Shown: positions 12,401-25,700, numbered from the stretch's first letter. The stretch is 64,000 bases of DNA from Tetracladium setigerum (GCA_031472005.1 PZJY01000011.1:1860001-1924000); one strand, 5' to 3'. Numbers and translations are program-made. Notes: generated by a model not told the origin, from the sequence alone.

Positions 12401-14426
12401 CCGTGAGTTCCACAAACTCTCTCATCAAACTCAAACTCAACCGCGAACTTTCCACACTAAAAAGCGACCTCGCACCAACAAAATTTCCCCTCTCCGCCGC
12501 AACGCGCAGAGCCGTCTTCCCCTCTGAGTTCAACAGAGTAACATCCGCCCCTGCATGCAAAAGCCTCTTGACCAACGTCTTACTTGATCCCCTAACAGCA
12601 TAGTGCAACGGTCTCTCCCACCCCATCTTCTCTCCCTCCAATTTGCTATTGGACCAATGCTTTACCCTCTGTGGTGCATTGGCGCCATTGGTAGTGTATT
12701 TTAAGAGGAGCGAAACAGCGTCCATAGAGCGTCTGAAGAGAGCCGTTTGCAGCGCCGTATCCCCATTATGATCTTCTATATTAACACCCTGATAAGTCAC
12801 TGGACAGGCGCAGGAAGTCGAGTCTGAGCATGCAGTAATGTGATCGGTCCTCTTAGCGTGCTCACAGATTATCTCAGCGATGCCAATGCCCCTGTTCCTT
12901 GCCGCTAGATGTAACGAGGTCTGGCCACGAGCATTCGTGTGTTTGAGTGGGCTTTTCGTCCAGCCGAGTAAGACCTCCACACTTTCACTCTGAAGACACC
13001 TCACGGCTGTATGTAGAGGCGTCTCCTTCTCCTGATCTTTAATATCAGGACTCGCTCCATACGCTAATAGTAACTCCGTGCATTCGGGGTAGTTCTCGGA
13101 AGCAGCGTAGTGGAGGGCGCTTCGTCCAAGGCGGTCAACGGCGGCGGTGTTAGCGTCTTTATTTAGGAGGAGTTCAAGGATTTCAAAGTGGCCGAGGGAA
13201 GCGGCGAGGATTAAGGGAGTAGATTCTGTTATAGGGTGGGAGGATTCAATATCTTGGCTAGAGTTAAGGAGGTCAGAAAGGGGCTCTATATTACTTATAA
13301 GGACTAAGCGAAATATTTCGGGGGGTTGTTGGCGAGCAGAGGCGGTTTGGCGAAGGTAAGAAAGGCGTTCAGAGATAGCGAGAGCTTCGGGGGTAAGGTT
13401 GAGTTCAGGAGAAGCGGAAGCGGAAGAATTTTTGGGTAGGGATTTGGTGCTCTTTAATGATGGTTCGGATCTAGGGTGGTCAATTTCCTGGTCTTCTATT
13501 GTTGAGGAGGACTCGGTAATGGGATAGGGCGCGAGTCATCTAATAGACTGGAAGAGTGTCAGTACGAGGGGTGGGGGAGAAAGACAAGAGTTCGAATTGA
13601 TTTCCGAGCAGAATTCGGAGATCGACATTAAAAACTTTCTAGATAACATACTACTCGTTCCATGGCCACGGTCGATATGGCTCAGGTGGACTTGTGAAAG
13701 CCAGCGGGTTCTTTGGCAATGGTCCGAACCTATCAAATTCATCCGGGTAAGATTTCTCAATGTCGATGAGATCTTCTGGAAAATCGAGGAGATGGCTGGT
13801 GGGTACTATTTGTGGTGTGTAACCGGGTGGTGTATTATCATATGGTATGTTGTTTGAAGAGAGCGATAATTTCTCAACCGCTGCTCTGAGTTCACGAAGA
13901 TCCTTCTTGACTTCAGATATCGAACCGCTAATAACGTTAATCTTCGAACATCTCAACGAGAAGAAATAGTAACTCACGTTTGTAATACGCCCAATAGAAG
14001 ATGTAAAGCGCTAGCCTGACTTCTCAACTGCACACACTGCGCATTCAAGGCACTCTCTGCCTTAATAATAGCCACTTTCTTCCCCTTCCCCATCTCCCTG
14101 CCCCCATCCCTCACCGCGCTATACAGGCTATCCAAATCCCTTATCAGCACGGCAATAGTCTTCTTTAAACCGATCATAGCACCGGCAAAAGTCTGGGGCA
14201 GATGCTTATCCATATCCCAGCGCGACGAGAGGGCCGCGGCATCATTCATCAATAGATCCATTAATTGCTTTAGCGCGCCTTGCAGCGTTTCTAGCTCATC
14301 CTTTACGCTGGCGATAGTCTCGTCGACGCCGTCGTAGCGGCCCTTGATATCGTGACATATCTTGATAGCCTTGGCGAAGTTGAAGACGAGGCCAACGATG
14401 GCTCCAACGGAAGAGACAACGTCCAT
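9444..14426 (-). CDS. large Helo-like N-terminal / ankyrin-repeat protein
   Basis: About 1582 residues from three exons on the minus strand: 14426-13978, 13927-13655 and 13470-9444. The N terminus (MDVVSSVGAIVGLVF..., residues 1 to about 110) resembles the fungal N-terminal domain of STAND/NLR-like proteins (Helo-like). A linker and a coiled region follow, then ankyrin repeats at roughly 325-760 with TPLHTA, ALHYAA, PLHLAA and LLxxGAD elements. The last 800 residues form a region of unknown function containing EDLVDTWGPGHF and IMIGGGVI. The intron at 13928-13977 has a GTGAGT donor and an ATTAAC branch motif. The second intron (13471-13654, donor GTAGTA) is less certain, but needed: ankyrin coding continues upstream of 13004 to an in-frame TGA near 13528 with no start codon. 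There is no NACHT or NB-ARC domain. An ankyrin segment with ADVTLLNSEGKTAL occurs twice. It may act in self/non-self or stress signalling; that is inference. Confidence 0.78.
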
Positions 14427-15256
14427 TGTTGCATTGGTTTGATGGATAGATGGATAGACAGATAGTGCGAAACGGGATTGCGAGAGTTGGGGAACGAGCG
14501 AGAGGATGAGAAGAACGAAATAGGAAACGAGGGGGAGGGGGGAAAGGATATGATGTCGTGAGAGTCGAGGCTGGCCGCAAGGCGCTTCCAAGCACTGCCT
14601 CAACTGGATTTGGAGGCTTGAAGATGCTGCATGCAACGGAACAATATAGGCCAATTGCGGTTAACAGGCTATGCCTACCGACGTTGGTGATTTTGGTGAA
14701 CAGCCTCTCGTACCAAACAAAGCGCCTGAATGCAAAGGCTGAAAACCTTACCCAAGGAGTTGCAGGTAAAAGTAACGGCCAAGTTCTATAGTGCCAAATC
14801 ACTATACACAATAAGGCTATCTACCCTACAATCTCTCTCTCCGAAGAGAGCACCCCTCCGGCACTACTGCTCGAGTCTAGCTTCCACCGAGAGAGTGCGC
14901 TCCTCAGACGTCCTCTCCTCGCTCGTGGTTAGGACCTGGCAGTTTGTCACAATCCAAGCTTAGTGACGAGATAGTACAGTACAGTACGCGAAAACTGATG
15001 GTATTAAGACTTTCCAGGGCTTTTGCGGTTGCATTATTGCTTTCTTGTATTTCATAAATTATCGCTTCAACTAGGAACCTTAAATATCTGATTCGATTGT
15101 TGTCGCGGTAAACGGTTGCTGCTCTGAAATCTATCCTAGGCAGCCCATGCTGAATTTTAGCGAGTTGGGGGCCTGTAGGTTGCTCCCTAGGCGTCTCAAT
15201 TAGCGATGTCGAACCGCACCGGTAAAAACCCCCCGATTTACGTCGCAGGACTAATA
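14427..15256. other. upstream region of the ankyrin gene, up to the retrotransposon edge
   Basis: A leader rich in C and T lies directly before the ATG at 14426. Beyond it no coding region is recognised. Copy 3 of the dispersed repeat lies at 14988-15101. Composition stays normal up to the first LTR at 15257. Confidence 0.45.
14988..15101 (+). repeat. degenerate dispersed repeat, copy 3
   Basis: Shares CGCGAAA, a GCTTTTGCGGTTGCATTATTG-like middle, ATTATCGCTTCAA and ATATCTGATTCGATT with the copies at 6299 and 8841. The most divergent copy. Confidence 0.35.
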
Positions 15257-15555
15257 TGTGATGACCATCAACACATGACCCACACGTGACCACCAGGATC
15301 GCACCAGTACCGGGCCAGTTGCGGACTAGTCCCGATGCACAAGCAGGAGCACTTAATGGCCTGGAAGTTACGGATGCCTTACGGCCTTATTACGGACATG
15401 TATATAGCCCGGCCTCTAGCCACTTATTAATCGGTAGTTTTCTTCTTTTCTTAGTATTAGAGCCTATTGTTACGACCGATCATCATTCATTAGTATATAT
15501 CACTATATATCCCTGCTTTAATTACGTGATCGTACCGGTGAACAATGCCGTTATA
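15257..15555 (+). repeat. 5' LTR of E1
   Basis: 299 bp, TGTGATGACC...CCGTTATA, the same length as the LTRs of C. Compared with C its first ~97 bp are unchanged; about ten C-to-T/G-to-A changes follow in the rest, for example the terminal CA turned into TA. It contains TATATAGCCC and, 29 bases further on, AGTTTTCTTCTTTT (15436-15449). Confidence 0.93.
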
Positions 15556-15556
15556 T

Positions 15557-15570
15557 AAAAGAAGAAAACT
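15557..15570 (+). other. putative self-primer binding site of E1
   Basis: AAAAGAAGAAAACT lies one base after the LTR and is the exact complement of 15436-15449 inside the LTR, at the predicted RNA start. The arrangement is the same as in copy C, although the surrounding DNA is heavily mutated. Confidence 0.55.
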
Positions 15571-16034
15571 CGACTCCGCCGGTGACGGCTTTTATATATC
15601 TTAATTAGCGACTTCATCGGAATATCTAATAATACCTTTCACTTAAGTAACGGACCCCTTCCGGTGAAGTTGCGAAGAGTTAAGTAATTAGAGACCACCT
15701 AGATAACTAGTAATATTAGGGTTTAATATTAGCACCGGCAGCTAGTAAAATCGAGCGAGCGACTTCCGAGAACTCGCTACGTTAAGGGAGTAAGAACGTA
15801 TCGACTACGCTCCGAGAGACTCTAATAACCCCTTATATAAAGGAAACTATAATAATACTAAGTGTTAACTAATTTAAAAGTTATCCGGAAGATATTAATA
15901 TCCCACCCGGTATAAATATTAACCTCTTACCACTTCTTAACGACCACTACTAATTATTACTCCCCTTTAGCTTTAATTAAGTATCGCGGCCGGTGGCCAC
16001 CGACACTAATACTACCGACACCAAGGCTACCGAG

Positions 16035-17450
16035 ATATCGACCAACCAGCTAAGTGACGAAGAACGATTAGAGGAATCTTCGGGCCAGGAGAGCGCCGGT
16101 TCCGGTAACGAAAGGCGAGTTAAAGGAAAAGGGAAGAAGAAACTCATTAATTAAGAAGCCTTCTTTTAATAAATAAGTAATTAAATCTAAAGCTTTATAC
16201 GGTAAATAAAAGCTTAGAATCGGGAGCTTCGCGTTAATACTTAACGCTAATTAGCCGAGCTAAAGAAGATTATAAATAATAAACTTTAATAAGATTCTCG
16301 AACTAAATCTATAATTAACTATCCTCCGGGGTACATTAGCCCTTTTAAAGCTCCTAGTGCTAGCCCCTTACGGACGTTTATCGAGACTCCGGAAGCAGAA
16401 TCGCGCTTCGTTACTAGGATTCGAGAGGAAAGCATTAACGAGGAGGTCACTATTAAACGACTTACTATTTTAAGAACCTTAGGAGCTACCCCGGAAGGCG
16501 ACTGAAATAAGGCCTCCTATAAAACTAAGCTTATTAAGAAATTTAAACCATTAAACGATAGTCACGACCCCACGTATAAATAGTGGCAAATATCTATTAA
16601 GGACCGATTAGACATTAACGCTAACTATTACGATTCGACTATTACTCGTAAAGCCCTTATTTAAGGATATATTAAAGGACTAGCACGTACGTACTTAGAG
16701 CCCCGTTATTAGTCCGATACTCTTAATTAAGATTATAAGAACGAGGTCGAAATAATGAATAACCTTAAATTATTCTTCCTTATTAATTATAAGATTAAAG
16801 ATACTTATAACGCTTTTAATATTATATATATAATAAATAAGGGGTATACTTAAGAGATATTTAATGAGTTTAAAGTTAAATTTATTAATATAACGCTACG
16901 CGGCTAAGTGCCGAATTTAAAACTCTTTTATTATATATAAAAGAAAATCACTTTATCCTTAAGAAGCTAAGCTACGATAAATAAATTAATATAAAACGAT
17001 AACTTAACTCTTATAATAACTAATCTTATAAGTATTAATAAGGAGCGCCGGCATAATTTTAAACTCTTTAATTTAATTATTAAATTTAATATATTAATTA
17101 CTCCCCGCGGACTCCTTAAGTTTCCGGCTAATAATAGGCCCGTCTCTAATCCACCGGTTCGTTAATATAACTTAATTTTATTATTAAGACTAAATATTAC
17201 CGTACCTCTTCTTAACTAAGCTTTCTAACGAATAAGTCCGAGTATAAACCGGAATAAGCCCGAAACTAAGGCTCTAGCTAATTCCTCCCCGTGCTTCCAT
17301 TGCGATAAAGTCGGCTATTAAGCCGCTAATTATTTATTTAAGCCCTTAATTAAAGAGATTTAAGAGGATATTAAGGACGACGAATTATAAGAAGAATTTA
17401 ATTACGAAGCCGAAGTTAATGCGTTCTTAAAGGGAAACGGGGACGTTTAA
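16035..17450 (+). pseudogene. E1 gag, RIP-inactivated
   Basis: Colinear with the gag of copy C. The start ATG has become ATA at 16035. Trp and Gln codons are stops throughout. A recognisable remnant of the zinc knuckle lies near 17290-17335 (TGCTTCCATTGCG retained). The frameshift heptamer GGGAAAC is kept at 17432-17438 and the gag stop is at 17448-17450. Confidence 0.88.
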
Positions 17451-20400
17451 GTAAAGATACCTTCTTAAGCTTACGTAAATATAATTTATTAAACCTTAAC
17501 CTCTTTACTCTTATAAGAGGTGAGCCCTTTTAAATTCGTACGACTTTAATTATAAATAAATACGATATTTAAATTAAGGCTTTAATGGATATAAGAGCGA
17601 ACGGTTACCTCTTTATAAACCGGCCATTTACCCTTAACCTTACTTAAGCTCTCGGCTTAAAGGTTTAAAAACTACCCTACTCCGTATAAGTACGAGGTTA
17701 TAATTTAACTATTTAAAGTAAAGTTAATTAATTTATACGATTATATTTACACGTAAATAATCGTCGTATCCGGAACTACCCCTTTATTATCTTAAACCTC
17801 GGGTAATAAGATATAATTATTAGAAATAAATAACTTAAGTACTTTTAATATAAAGTCGATCCTATTAAGAACTAAGTCCTTTAGCCGTCCGATACACCAC
17901 TTACCTTATATTATAAGAAGGATATAATTATTTCCTTATCTTTTATCACTTTATTACTCTTATTTAAATCCATTTAAAAAGACGTATTACGGAGGGACAT
18001 TATTATAATAAACGATAATAAACGACGAGGGAAGGTAACTTAAATGAATATAATTTCTATTCTTTTATACTCCTTAATCACCTTATCGTTTATACTTATA
18101 AGCGTAATACTTATCGTTACACCCCCGAAACCGACCCGGATTATTAATTTAATCCACCTTAATATTAATTTATTCTTTATTTATAAAGTTAATACGAACT
18201 CCTTTTATTACTAAATATAAAAGCTTAATATAAAGTTCTTTATCTTTAATATTTACGAAATCGATAAGATTATTAATAAAATCTTTAACACTTCGTTAAA
18301 CGACGATAAGATAACGGCCTTAATACGAGCGCGTCTCCCCCGCGAATATTAATTATATAAAGACGTATTCTTTAAGGTAATATTAAATATATTGCCACCT
18401 TATCGTCGCTATAATTATAAGATAACTCTAACGGAACCATTACCTTCTTTATTCTCTCCACTTTACCGATAATTAATTATAAAGCTTTAAGTTATTAAGG
18501 ATTACCTCTTAAAGAATTTAACGAAAGGGTTTATAACGGACTCGAATAGCCCCTTTACCTTATTAATATTATTCGTTAAGAAGCCTTATAATAATAAACT
18601 CCGCTTTTATATTAATTTCCGAAAGCTTAATGCTTTAACTTAGTCCGATCCTTACCCGATATTAAGGATTAATAAATTACTCTTTAAAATAAGTAAAGCT
18701 AAGATATTTATTAAGCTAAATATTAAATAAGCCTTTTATTAAATCCGAATAGATTTAAAGTTAAAAGAGATAATTACCTTCTAAACTAAATATAATACTT
18801 ATAAATATAAAGTTTTATTATTTAACTTAATTAACGGCCTTATCACTTATTAGCGCTATATAAATAATATCCTTATTAATTACTTAAATAACTTTTACTT
18901 AGCGTATCTAAATAATATTATTATTTACTTTAAGAACGTCGAAGATTATAAAGAGCACGTTAAGAAGGTCTTAATACGGTTACGAAACGTTAACCTTTAA
19001 GCGGATATAATTAAAAGCGAGTTTAATATTATAAAGATTAAATACCTTAAATTTATACTTATAATTAAAGGGTTAAAGATTAATTTAAATTATATAAAAG
19101 CTCTTAAGAATTAGAAACGGCTTATTATCGTGACCGGAGTTAAGTCTTACTTAAGCTTTTACGGATTTTACTAGTAATTTATTAAAGATTTTAATAAGAT
19201 CTTATTACCTTTAATTAAGCTCACTCGATTAATTATACCGTTCGTTTAAGACGACTATTACGTTACGGCTTTCGAAGCTCTTCGGTAATAACTATTACTT
19301 ATATAAACTCTTTATCACTTTTAATTAAAACACCTTATTAAGCTAGAAATAGATTTATTTAATAAAGTGATTACCGGAGTATTCTCTTAATAATATCGGG
19401 ATAGTAATTAATACTTAATAGCCTTCTTCTCTCACGTGTTAATAAATAACGAAGTTAATTAAGAGATTTATAATAAGGAGATATATATTATCGTATATAA
19501 TTTTAAGAAATACCGGCCTAAATTTATATCGGTATAAGACCGTATCTAAGTATATACTAACTATTAAGCCCTTTAATATTTTATAATAATTAAGATCCTA
19601 ATAATTAAGTAAGTTAAATAAATAAAGTTCTTATTTAACTTTAACTTTTAAATTATATATATTATTAATAAATTAAACGTTAAAGTAAATATATTAAGCC
19701 GTCGCGAATAAGATCTTTTAATTTATAAATAAGTTAAAATTAATAACCGCTTTAAAGTATTCTTAAGACCTAATAGATTAAACCCCCGTATTAATACTAA
19801 ACTAGGCTAATTATTCGTGGAACGTTAATAAGAACTCCGGATTAATTTAATAGAATTATTAATCCTTTTAAACTCCGAATCGGCCCTATTATAAGCACTT
19901 CGCGATAATAATAAGATCTCCTTTATTAAAGAAAGAGCCATTATACGTAAAGGGTATATTATAAAAGATAACTTATTATTATATTATAAACGATTAATAG
20001 TCCGTAAGAGTACCGAATTATATACGAAACTTATCCGTAAGGTTTATACCTAAGTCTCTAATACTCACCTTAATGCGCGTAAGACGTATTTATTATTATT
20101 AATAAAGTACTACTAGCCCGATATGAATTAGGATTATAAGACTTATATTATTAATTATTAAGAATATAAGTTCACTTATTTTAAATAAATTAAATAATAA
20201 GGCTTCTTATATCCCTTACTTATACTTAATTATCCGATATAATACTTAATTATAAACTTTAAATTATTCCTTAAGGATAAGTATAACTTTAATATAATCT
20301 TAATATTTATAAATAAACTTAATAAGGAGTACGTATTTATCCCGTGTTATTAAATAACGGATATTAAAGCGATAACTTAATTATTTATTTAATAGATTTA

Positions 20401-21449
20401 CTGTTTTAATTATACCCTTATCTTTATTATCTTTAATAAAGGACCTTAATTTATCTCCCGTTTTTAAATTAAACTTTATAAGATTATTAAGGTTTAACTT
20501 AAACTATTTACGGCTTATTATAAGTAGATAGATAATTAGACCGAAATTATAAATAAGTATATCGACTAGCGAATAAGATCTTTTATTAACTATTATTAAG
20601 ATAATTAAAGCGAGTTGCTTCCACTTATAGACCGAGTATAAATAACTCTACCTTATTCTTCGATTAGAATAACTCCTTATCGCCTTAAATACGGCTTAAA
20701 TCCGAGAACCTCTTAAGATTAAAACACGTTAAAGTTATTTAATTTAAAAGAAAAGCTTAATTACGATAATGCTATATAACTTATTACGCGTATATATAAT
20801 ACTTAAGACCTCGCTAAAGCTAATATAAAGAGAGCTTAAGAGAGAATATAACGTAATACGGACTAATATCGTAAGCTAGTTAATTAGGAAGTCGGTGATT
20901 AAGTCTATCTCTTTATTAAGAACTTAAAGATAAATAGACCGAGTCGGAAGCTAGCCGTATTATAAACCGGACCGTATAAGATATTAAAGAAAGTTAGCCA
21001 CTCTTACCGCTTAGAATTGCTAGTTAACTTAACGATTTATAATATATTTATATTAAACGTCTTAACGAAGTATTTAAATAACCCCTTACTTAGCTAGGAA
21101 CCGGCCCGGCCACCTCTAAATATCGTTTAAGGAGAGTAAGAATAGGAAGTATAAGAAGTATTAGTTAGTAAGCTAATACGTCGTAAGTTATATTATTAAG
21201 TTAAATAGGTAGGTTATAATATTAATTTAACTTAATATCCGGAAGAGAACTTTAAGCACTTACCTTATTATATCCGGAGTTTTCACCTCGCTTATCCCCG
21301 TAAACCGGGACCTCCCCGTTTATTGCCCGAATAGTTACGGAATTAAGAACTTAATAAGTAATAATTATTATAAGAAGAATAAAGATTATTATAAAAACGC
21401 TTATTTCGACGGATTTAAGGACCCGGCCGGCTTTCTAGCTATTAAGTAG
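17432..21449 (+). pseudogene. E1 pol, RIP-inactivated
   Basis: Follows gag in the -1 frame and is colinear with the protease, RT, RNase H, integrase and chromodomain of copy C, ending with the same Leu-Ala-Ile-Lys-stop at 21447-21449. Around 18115-18130 it retains five C where copy C has four, so it supports one unbroken pol frame in the ancestor. Stops occur throughout. Confidence 0.88.
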
Positions 21450-21496
21450 CTAGCTAGGTCCCTTTAAAAACAATTAAATATAAGTAAAATAACCTC

Positions 21497-21579
21497 TTAC
21501 TCCTCCTCCTCCTCCCCCCCGGAACTACCCCCGGTACCCCTGGTCAGGCGGGCGATCTCATCCTCCCCCTCCTCCTCCT
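21497..21579 (-). pseudogene. E1 antisense accessory gene, 3' fragment
   Basis: The C-terminal end of the gene seen complete at 53680-54582, on the strand opposite to E1 pol. A run of Glu codons ends in a stop at 21497-21499. The G run before it has seven bases, one more than in copy C. Truncated by the G3 LTR at 21580. Confidence 0.75.
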
Positions 21580-22055
21580 TGTAACGGTCACTGTTTACTC
21601 GGAAGTAAATAGCTAAGTCAGGTTAATATTCGTCGTTAAAGAGTGGATTATAAGTACGGTAATAAATTAGTTATTAAAATAAAAGATATTTAATTTAAGT
21701 TAAGCACGAAGTTCCTATTTAACGAAAACTATCTTATCCTTATATATAATCTTCGTTCTCTTAGAGTCGAGGAGTCGACCGAGTCGATGCCATTAACCCG
21801 TCGACACCGTCGACTCCTTAAGAGTCGATATATCTTAGCGTGAACACGCGTCGACTTAATCACGTGACTAGGCCTATAGCTTACTATTACCTTTTCACTT
21901 ATATAATTAATATTATTATTATTAATCTTATAAGTTCTTTATAAAGTAGTTCTTAAGAGCCTCGCTCTTAAGATCTATAGTGCTCCCGAGCCTTAAGCTC
22001 TTAAGATCTAATATGCTCTTAAGGTCACTTAACTCTTAAGATCACGTTCGTAACA
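21580..22055 (-). repeat. 3' LTR of G3
   Basis: 476 bp, TGTAACGG...CGTAACA as read on +. Aligns at both ends with the 404-bp solo LTR at 1340-1743 but has an extra middle segment around 21760-21900 with repeated GTCGAC motifs. It contains several CTCTTAAGATC units and a mutated form of the GAGCCTGAGGCTC palindrome. Confidence 0.85.
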
Positions 22056-22223
22056 CTATCCCCCTTTTAGCCTAATGTAATCCCTATACTTAAGTACGTT
22101 AAAGGAAATATCGCTATTAGCCCACGGCTATCTTCCCTTCTTATTATAACCGCTAATCGATTAAAGAAAATAATAATTAATTAATAAAACGTGTACGAGC
22201 GTTATAAGACTTAAGGAATTGAA

Positions 22224-22717
22224 ATGCCGGCTTGCTCGCGTTACGTTAAACGTGGTACGAAGTGCCTAATAACTTTAAGCTACTCGAAATGTTTTAAATA
22301 TATTAAAGTCGGGGTGAAATGTAACGTTTATAATCCTTTTAACGTAAAATGGAAGAAATTAGAACGCGTTAAAAAGAAACTAGTGAACGAGTGGAATGAG
22401 GCTTAAGCTAAGTAACGAAAATTATTTAAGCGCTTAAGTGAGATAAGTGTAAAGCTAATTCGTATAAAAAAATAAAGGGAGGCTTTCCGATCGCGCGTAG
22501 CGGAAATGCTTCATCGCGGTCTGAAATCGATTACGGAGTTAAATACCGTTAAGGAGCGAGAGCGTTTAGAACGGGAATTAATCGAGGGGGAACCGGCTAG
22601 TTCTAAGAGCGAGCCTACTTTTATTCCCTTAAACGACCCTTCCTTATTATAAAACGTAAAGGAGGACTTAATGCTTATTAAGGCCCTATCCGAGTTTAAT
22701 ACTTCCTCGGCTTTCTA
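22224..22717 (+). pseudogene. G3 antisense accessory gene: Zn(II)2Cys6-like protein, RIP-inactivated
   Basis: Runs opposite to G3 pol, between pol and the 3' LTR. The N terminus has Cys at 4, 14, 23 and 33 and Tyr at 7 and 26. Reading the two Tyr as RIP-changed Cys (TGT to TAT) gives C-x2-C-x6-C-x8-C-x2-C-x6-C, the spacing of a fungal Zn(II)2Cys6 cluster. A basic stretch (KWKKLERVKKKL) and a charged, coiled-coil-like region follow. The frame stays meaningful past several TAA codons, which are what CAA becomes under RIP. Probably a nuclear DNA-binding protein in its functional form; target unknown. Confidence 0.75.
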
Positions 22718-22729
22718 GATAAGCCTAGG

Positions 22730-25700
22730 TTTCAATAGCTTAACGTAGTTTACCGATAATAATACGCGGTTATCTTTTTAAGGCACTTAAGATTTATTAA
22801 GGGTTCCTAAGTATTTTTAATATATAAGTAATTTAATTATTTAATAAGGTAGCAATTCCGATTTTTAATTCGTTTATAATTTAAGATAATTTCTACTTTA
22901 TATTCGGCGTCCGGGTTAATAAGTTAAATGTTTATATTAAGGGCTAAAGGCGCTCTTAATAATACTTTCTTAAGGAGGGAAATATAAAATCGGTTATATA
23001 TTTTCTATATCTTAAGTAGTTAGAGTTCGTAATTAACTAGTCCGATAACTTTTAAAATTTTAAACGGTCTTAACTTCTTATAATCTAATTTATCGCTTAA
23101 TCTTTATATATTAATATTTTTTCGTAATAAATAGACTTTATCCCCCTCTTTTAACGTAAGTCTTACTTTACGCTTCGAGTTATAATAAATTATTAATCGT
23201 TATAATAAAAATAAGATATCGGTAATAAGTTCTTTATATAGGTTCTTTAATTAATCCACTTAAATATTAATTACTTTTACGTTTTTAATATTAATTAATA
23301 AATAATTATATGCCTTAAGGTTAAATTTAAAGTTCACGAAGAACGGTAATATACCCGTTATTTTTATATTTACGTTATTAAATATAAATTAAGCTAACGG
23401 TAAGAGTTTTACTTAATTATCCTATTTATAATTAACGTAGCAACGTAAGTAAGCTTTTATTATTTAATTAATACGTTTTATTTAATTATCGGTTTAAGGA
23501 TAAAAAGCGGTTAATATTTTCTTCTTAATTTTAAGCTTAGCTATTAATAATATTTAAAACTTTAATTTAAATAATTTATCGCGGTCCGAGAGGATTTTAT
23601 CCGGTACTCCGTGTTATATAATAATCTATTAAATGAACGTGTTAGCTATTTGCTCGGCTATACTTAATTTAAAGTATAATATTATATATACGTATTTAAT
23701 TAAGAGGCACGTTATAATAAGGATTAAATCGTATACGACTCCCGTTATAGGATCTTTAAAGGGAGGCAACTTAATAATAAAGTCGAGAGCTATCGATCCT
23801 TATAATCGTGTCGGGGTCGTGGGTGATTTTATAAGTCTATACGGAGCGTATCGAGATAACTTGTTCCGTATATATATATCGTATTAAGTTATAACCTCTT
23901 TAATTATATTCTTAATCTTAAGGAAGTAATATTTCTTAAATAACCTCGCGAGGGTCTTAGCTATTCCTTAATACTTATAAGCTAATAACTTATATTATTA
24001 TTATATAAAGGCTTTTCGTACTCCGATTAAAATATAAGTTCTTTCTTAAAAGAGTAATAATCCTTTCGCGTTCTTTAAGAATCCGTTTCTTAATTCCTTT
24101 ATTTATTATTTTATAATAAGGTCTTAATCGTACCCCTTTTAAATAAGTTCCTTAAAGGTTCGATCCTTAAGTCGTATAATAGCGGCTATTTACACTCGAT
24201 TATATATTAAGGAGGACTCGTCTTATCGGAGTATCGCTCTTAAAGGCGAGGTCTTATTACTTATATATTCTAATTTTTTATTAAGTGTATCGGCTCGAGC
24301 GTTCTCGGAGCCTTTAATATATCGAATATTAAAGTTATACGACGAAAGTGTTTCGGCCTATCAGACTTATCGCTTATTAAGTTCTTTAATCGTTATAAAA
24401 TAAATAAGATTCTTATAATTAAAAAGAATATTTATCTTCGTAGACGACCCTTTTAAGTATACCTTCTATTCTTATAACGTTATAATAATTATAAGTAACT
24501 CCTTATTATAAATCTTATAATTAAGTTCCGTAAATATAAGTTTTCTTAAGAAGAATACGACTAATTATTAGCGATTATTTTCGCCGGGTTAATTATAAAT
24601 TGCTTTAATAGCGAAGTCTAACGAGTCCGTTTCTACTCGTTTTAGTTTTATAAGGTCGTGATATTTAAGAATTAATTCCTTAACGAATATTTCTTTTAGC
24701 GTATTTATAACTTTTTAAGCTTTAAGAGTCTATTCGAATATTTAATCTTTATAAGTGAGGTCCGTGAGTGGTTTCGTAATTACTAAGTAGTTCTTAATAT
24801 AGCGTTAATAATAATTATAAAAACCTAAGAAACTTTATATTTCTTTTACGTTTATTAATAATTCCCACTTAAGTATTACTTTAACCTTATTTAAGTTTAT
24901 TTTAAATCCGTTTATAATAATAATATATTTATAAAACTTAACTCGTTTTATTAAGAAGTGGTATTTATTTAAGTTAACTTTTAAGTAATATTTTCGTAAA
25001 GCTTAAAAAACTAACTTAACGTGCTTCTCGTGTTCGGCGACGTCCTTTAAATAGATAAGGATATCGTCGAGGTAAATAATATAAAATACGTCGATATATT
25101 CTCGTAAAGTATTATTAATTAATCGTTAAAAGGTGGCTAGGGTATTATATAGTCCGAAGTGCATTATTAAGAACTTATATAATCCTTATTAAGTATAAAA
25201 AGTAATCTTACTTTCGTCGCCTTCCTTTATTCTTATAAGATTAAAGGCTAACTTTAAGTTAATTTAAGTGAAGATCTTTAATCCTTATATCTTATCCCTT
25301 AAATCGTTAAGTAATAATAACGAATAATAATCTTTAATAATGCGATCGTTTAATTTTCGCTAATTTATAATTAAGCGTCGTTTATTAATTTTAAGTTTTA
25401 ATATAAAGAAGATAAGTGCTCCCCACGGAGATTTAAATTCCTTAATATATCCTTTTATTAACATTTCGTTAATAAAGATTTTAAGCGTCCTCGAGTCCGT
25501 ATCGTTTATTCTACGTAATAGTTCGTAAACCGGTTTTACGTCTTCTTTTAAGATAATCTCGTGATCTTAATCTTAATATACTAATAATATTATAAGATCT
25601 TATACCTCGGTAAATAAGTCTCGGAATTCCTCGTATTATTTTAATAATAATACCTCGTTCGTACCCTCTTTTAATAAGCGTATAAGTTTAGTTACTTTTA

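Larger units (their letters stand above)
15257..21579 (+). mobile_element. Gy1 element E1: old RIP-degraded Ty3/Gypsy chromovirus, 3' part beyond the window
   Basis: Starts with a 5' LTR (15257-15555) and runs colinear with the intact copy C (52604-60765, opposite strand) through leader, gag, pol and the beginning of the antisense gene. It is cut at 21579 by the LTR of G3. Differences from C are almost all C-to-T and G-to-A, giving many TAA/TAG stops. The outermost element of the nest, and therefore the oldest insertion here. Its remaining 1.6 kb and 3' LTR should lie to the right of the window. Confidence 0.92.
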
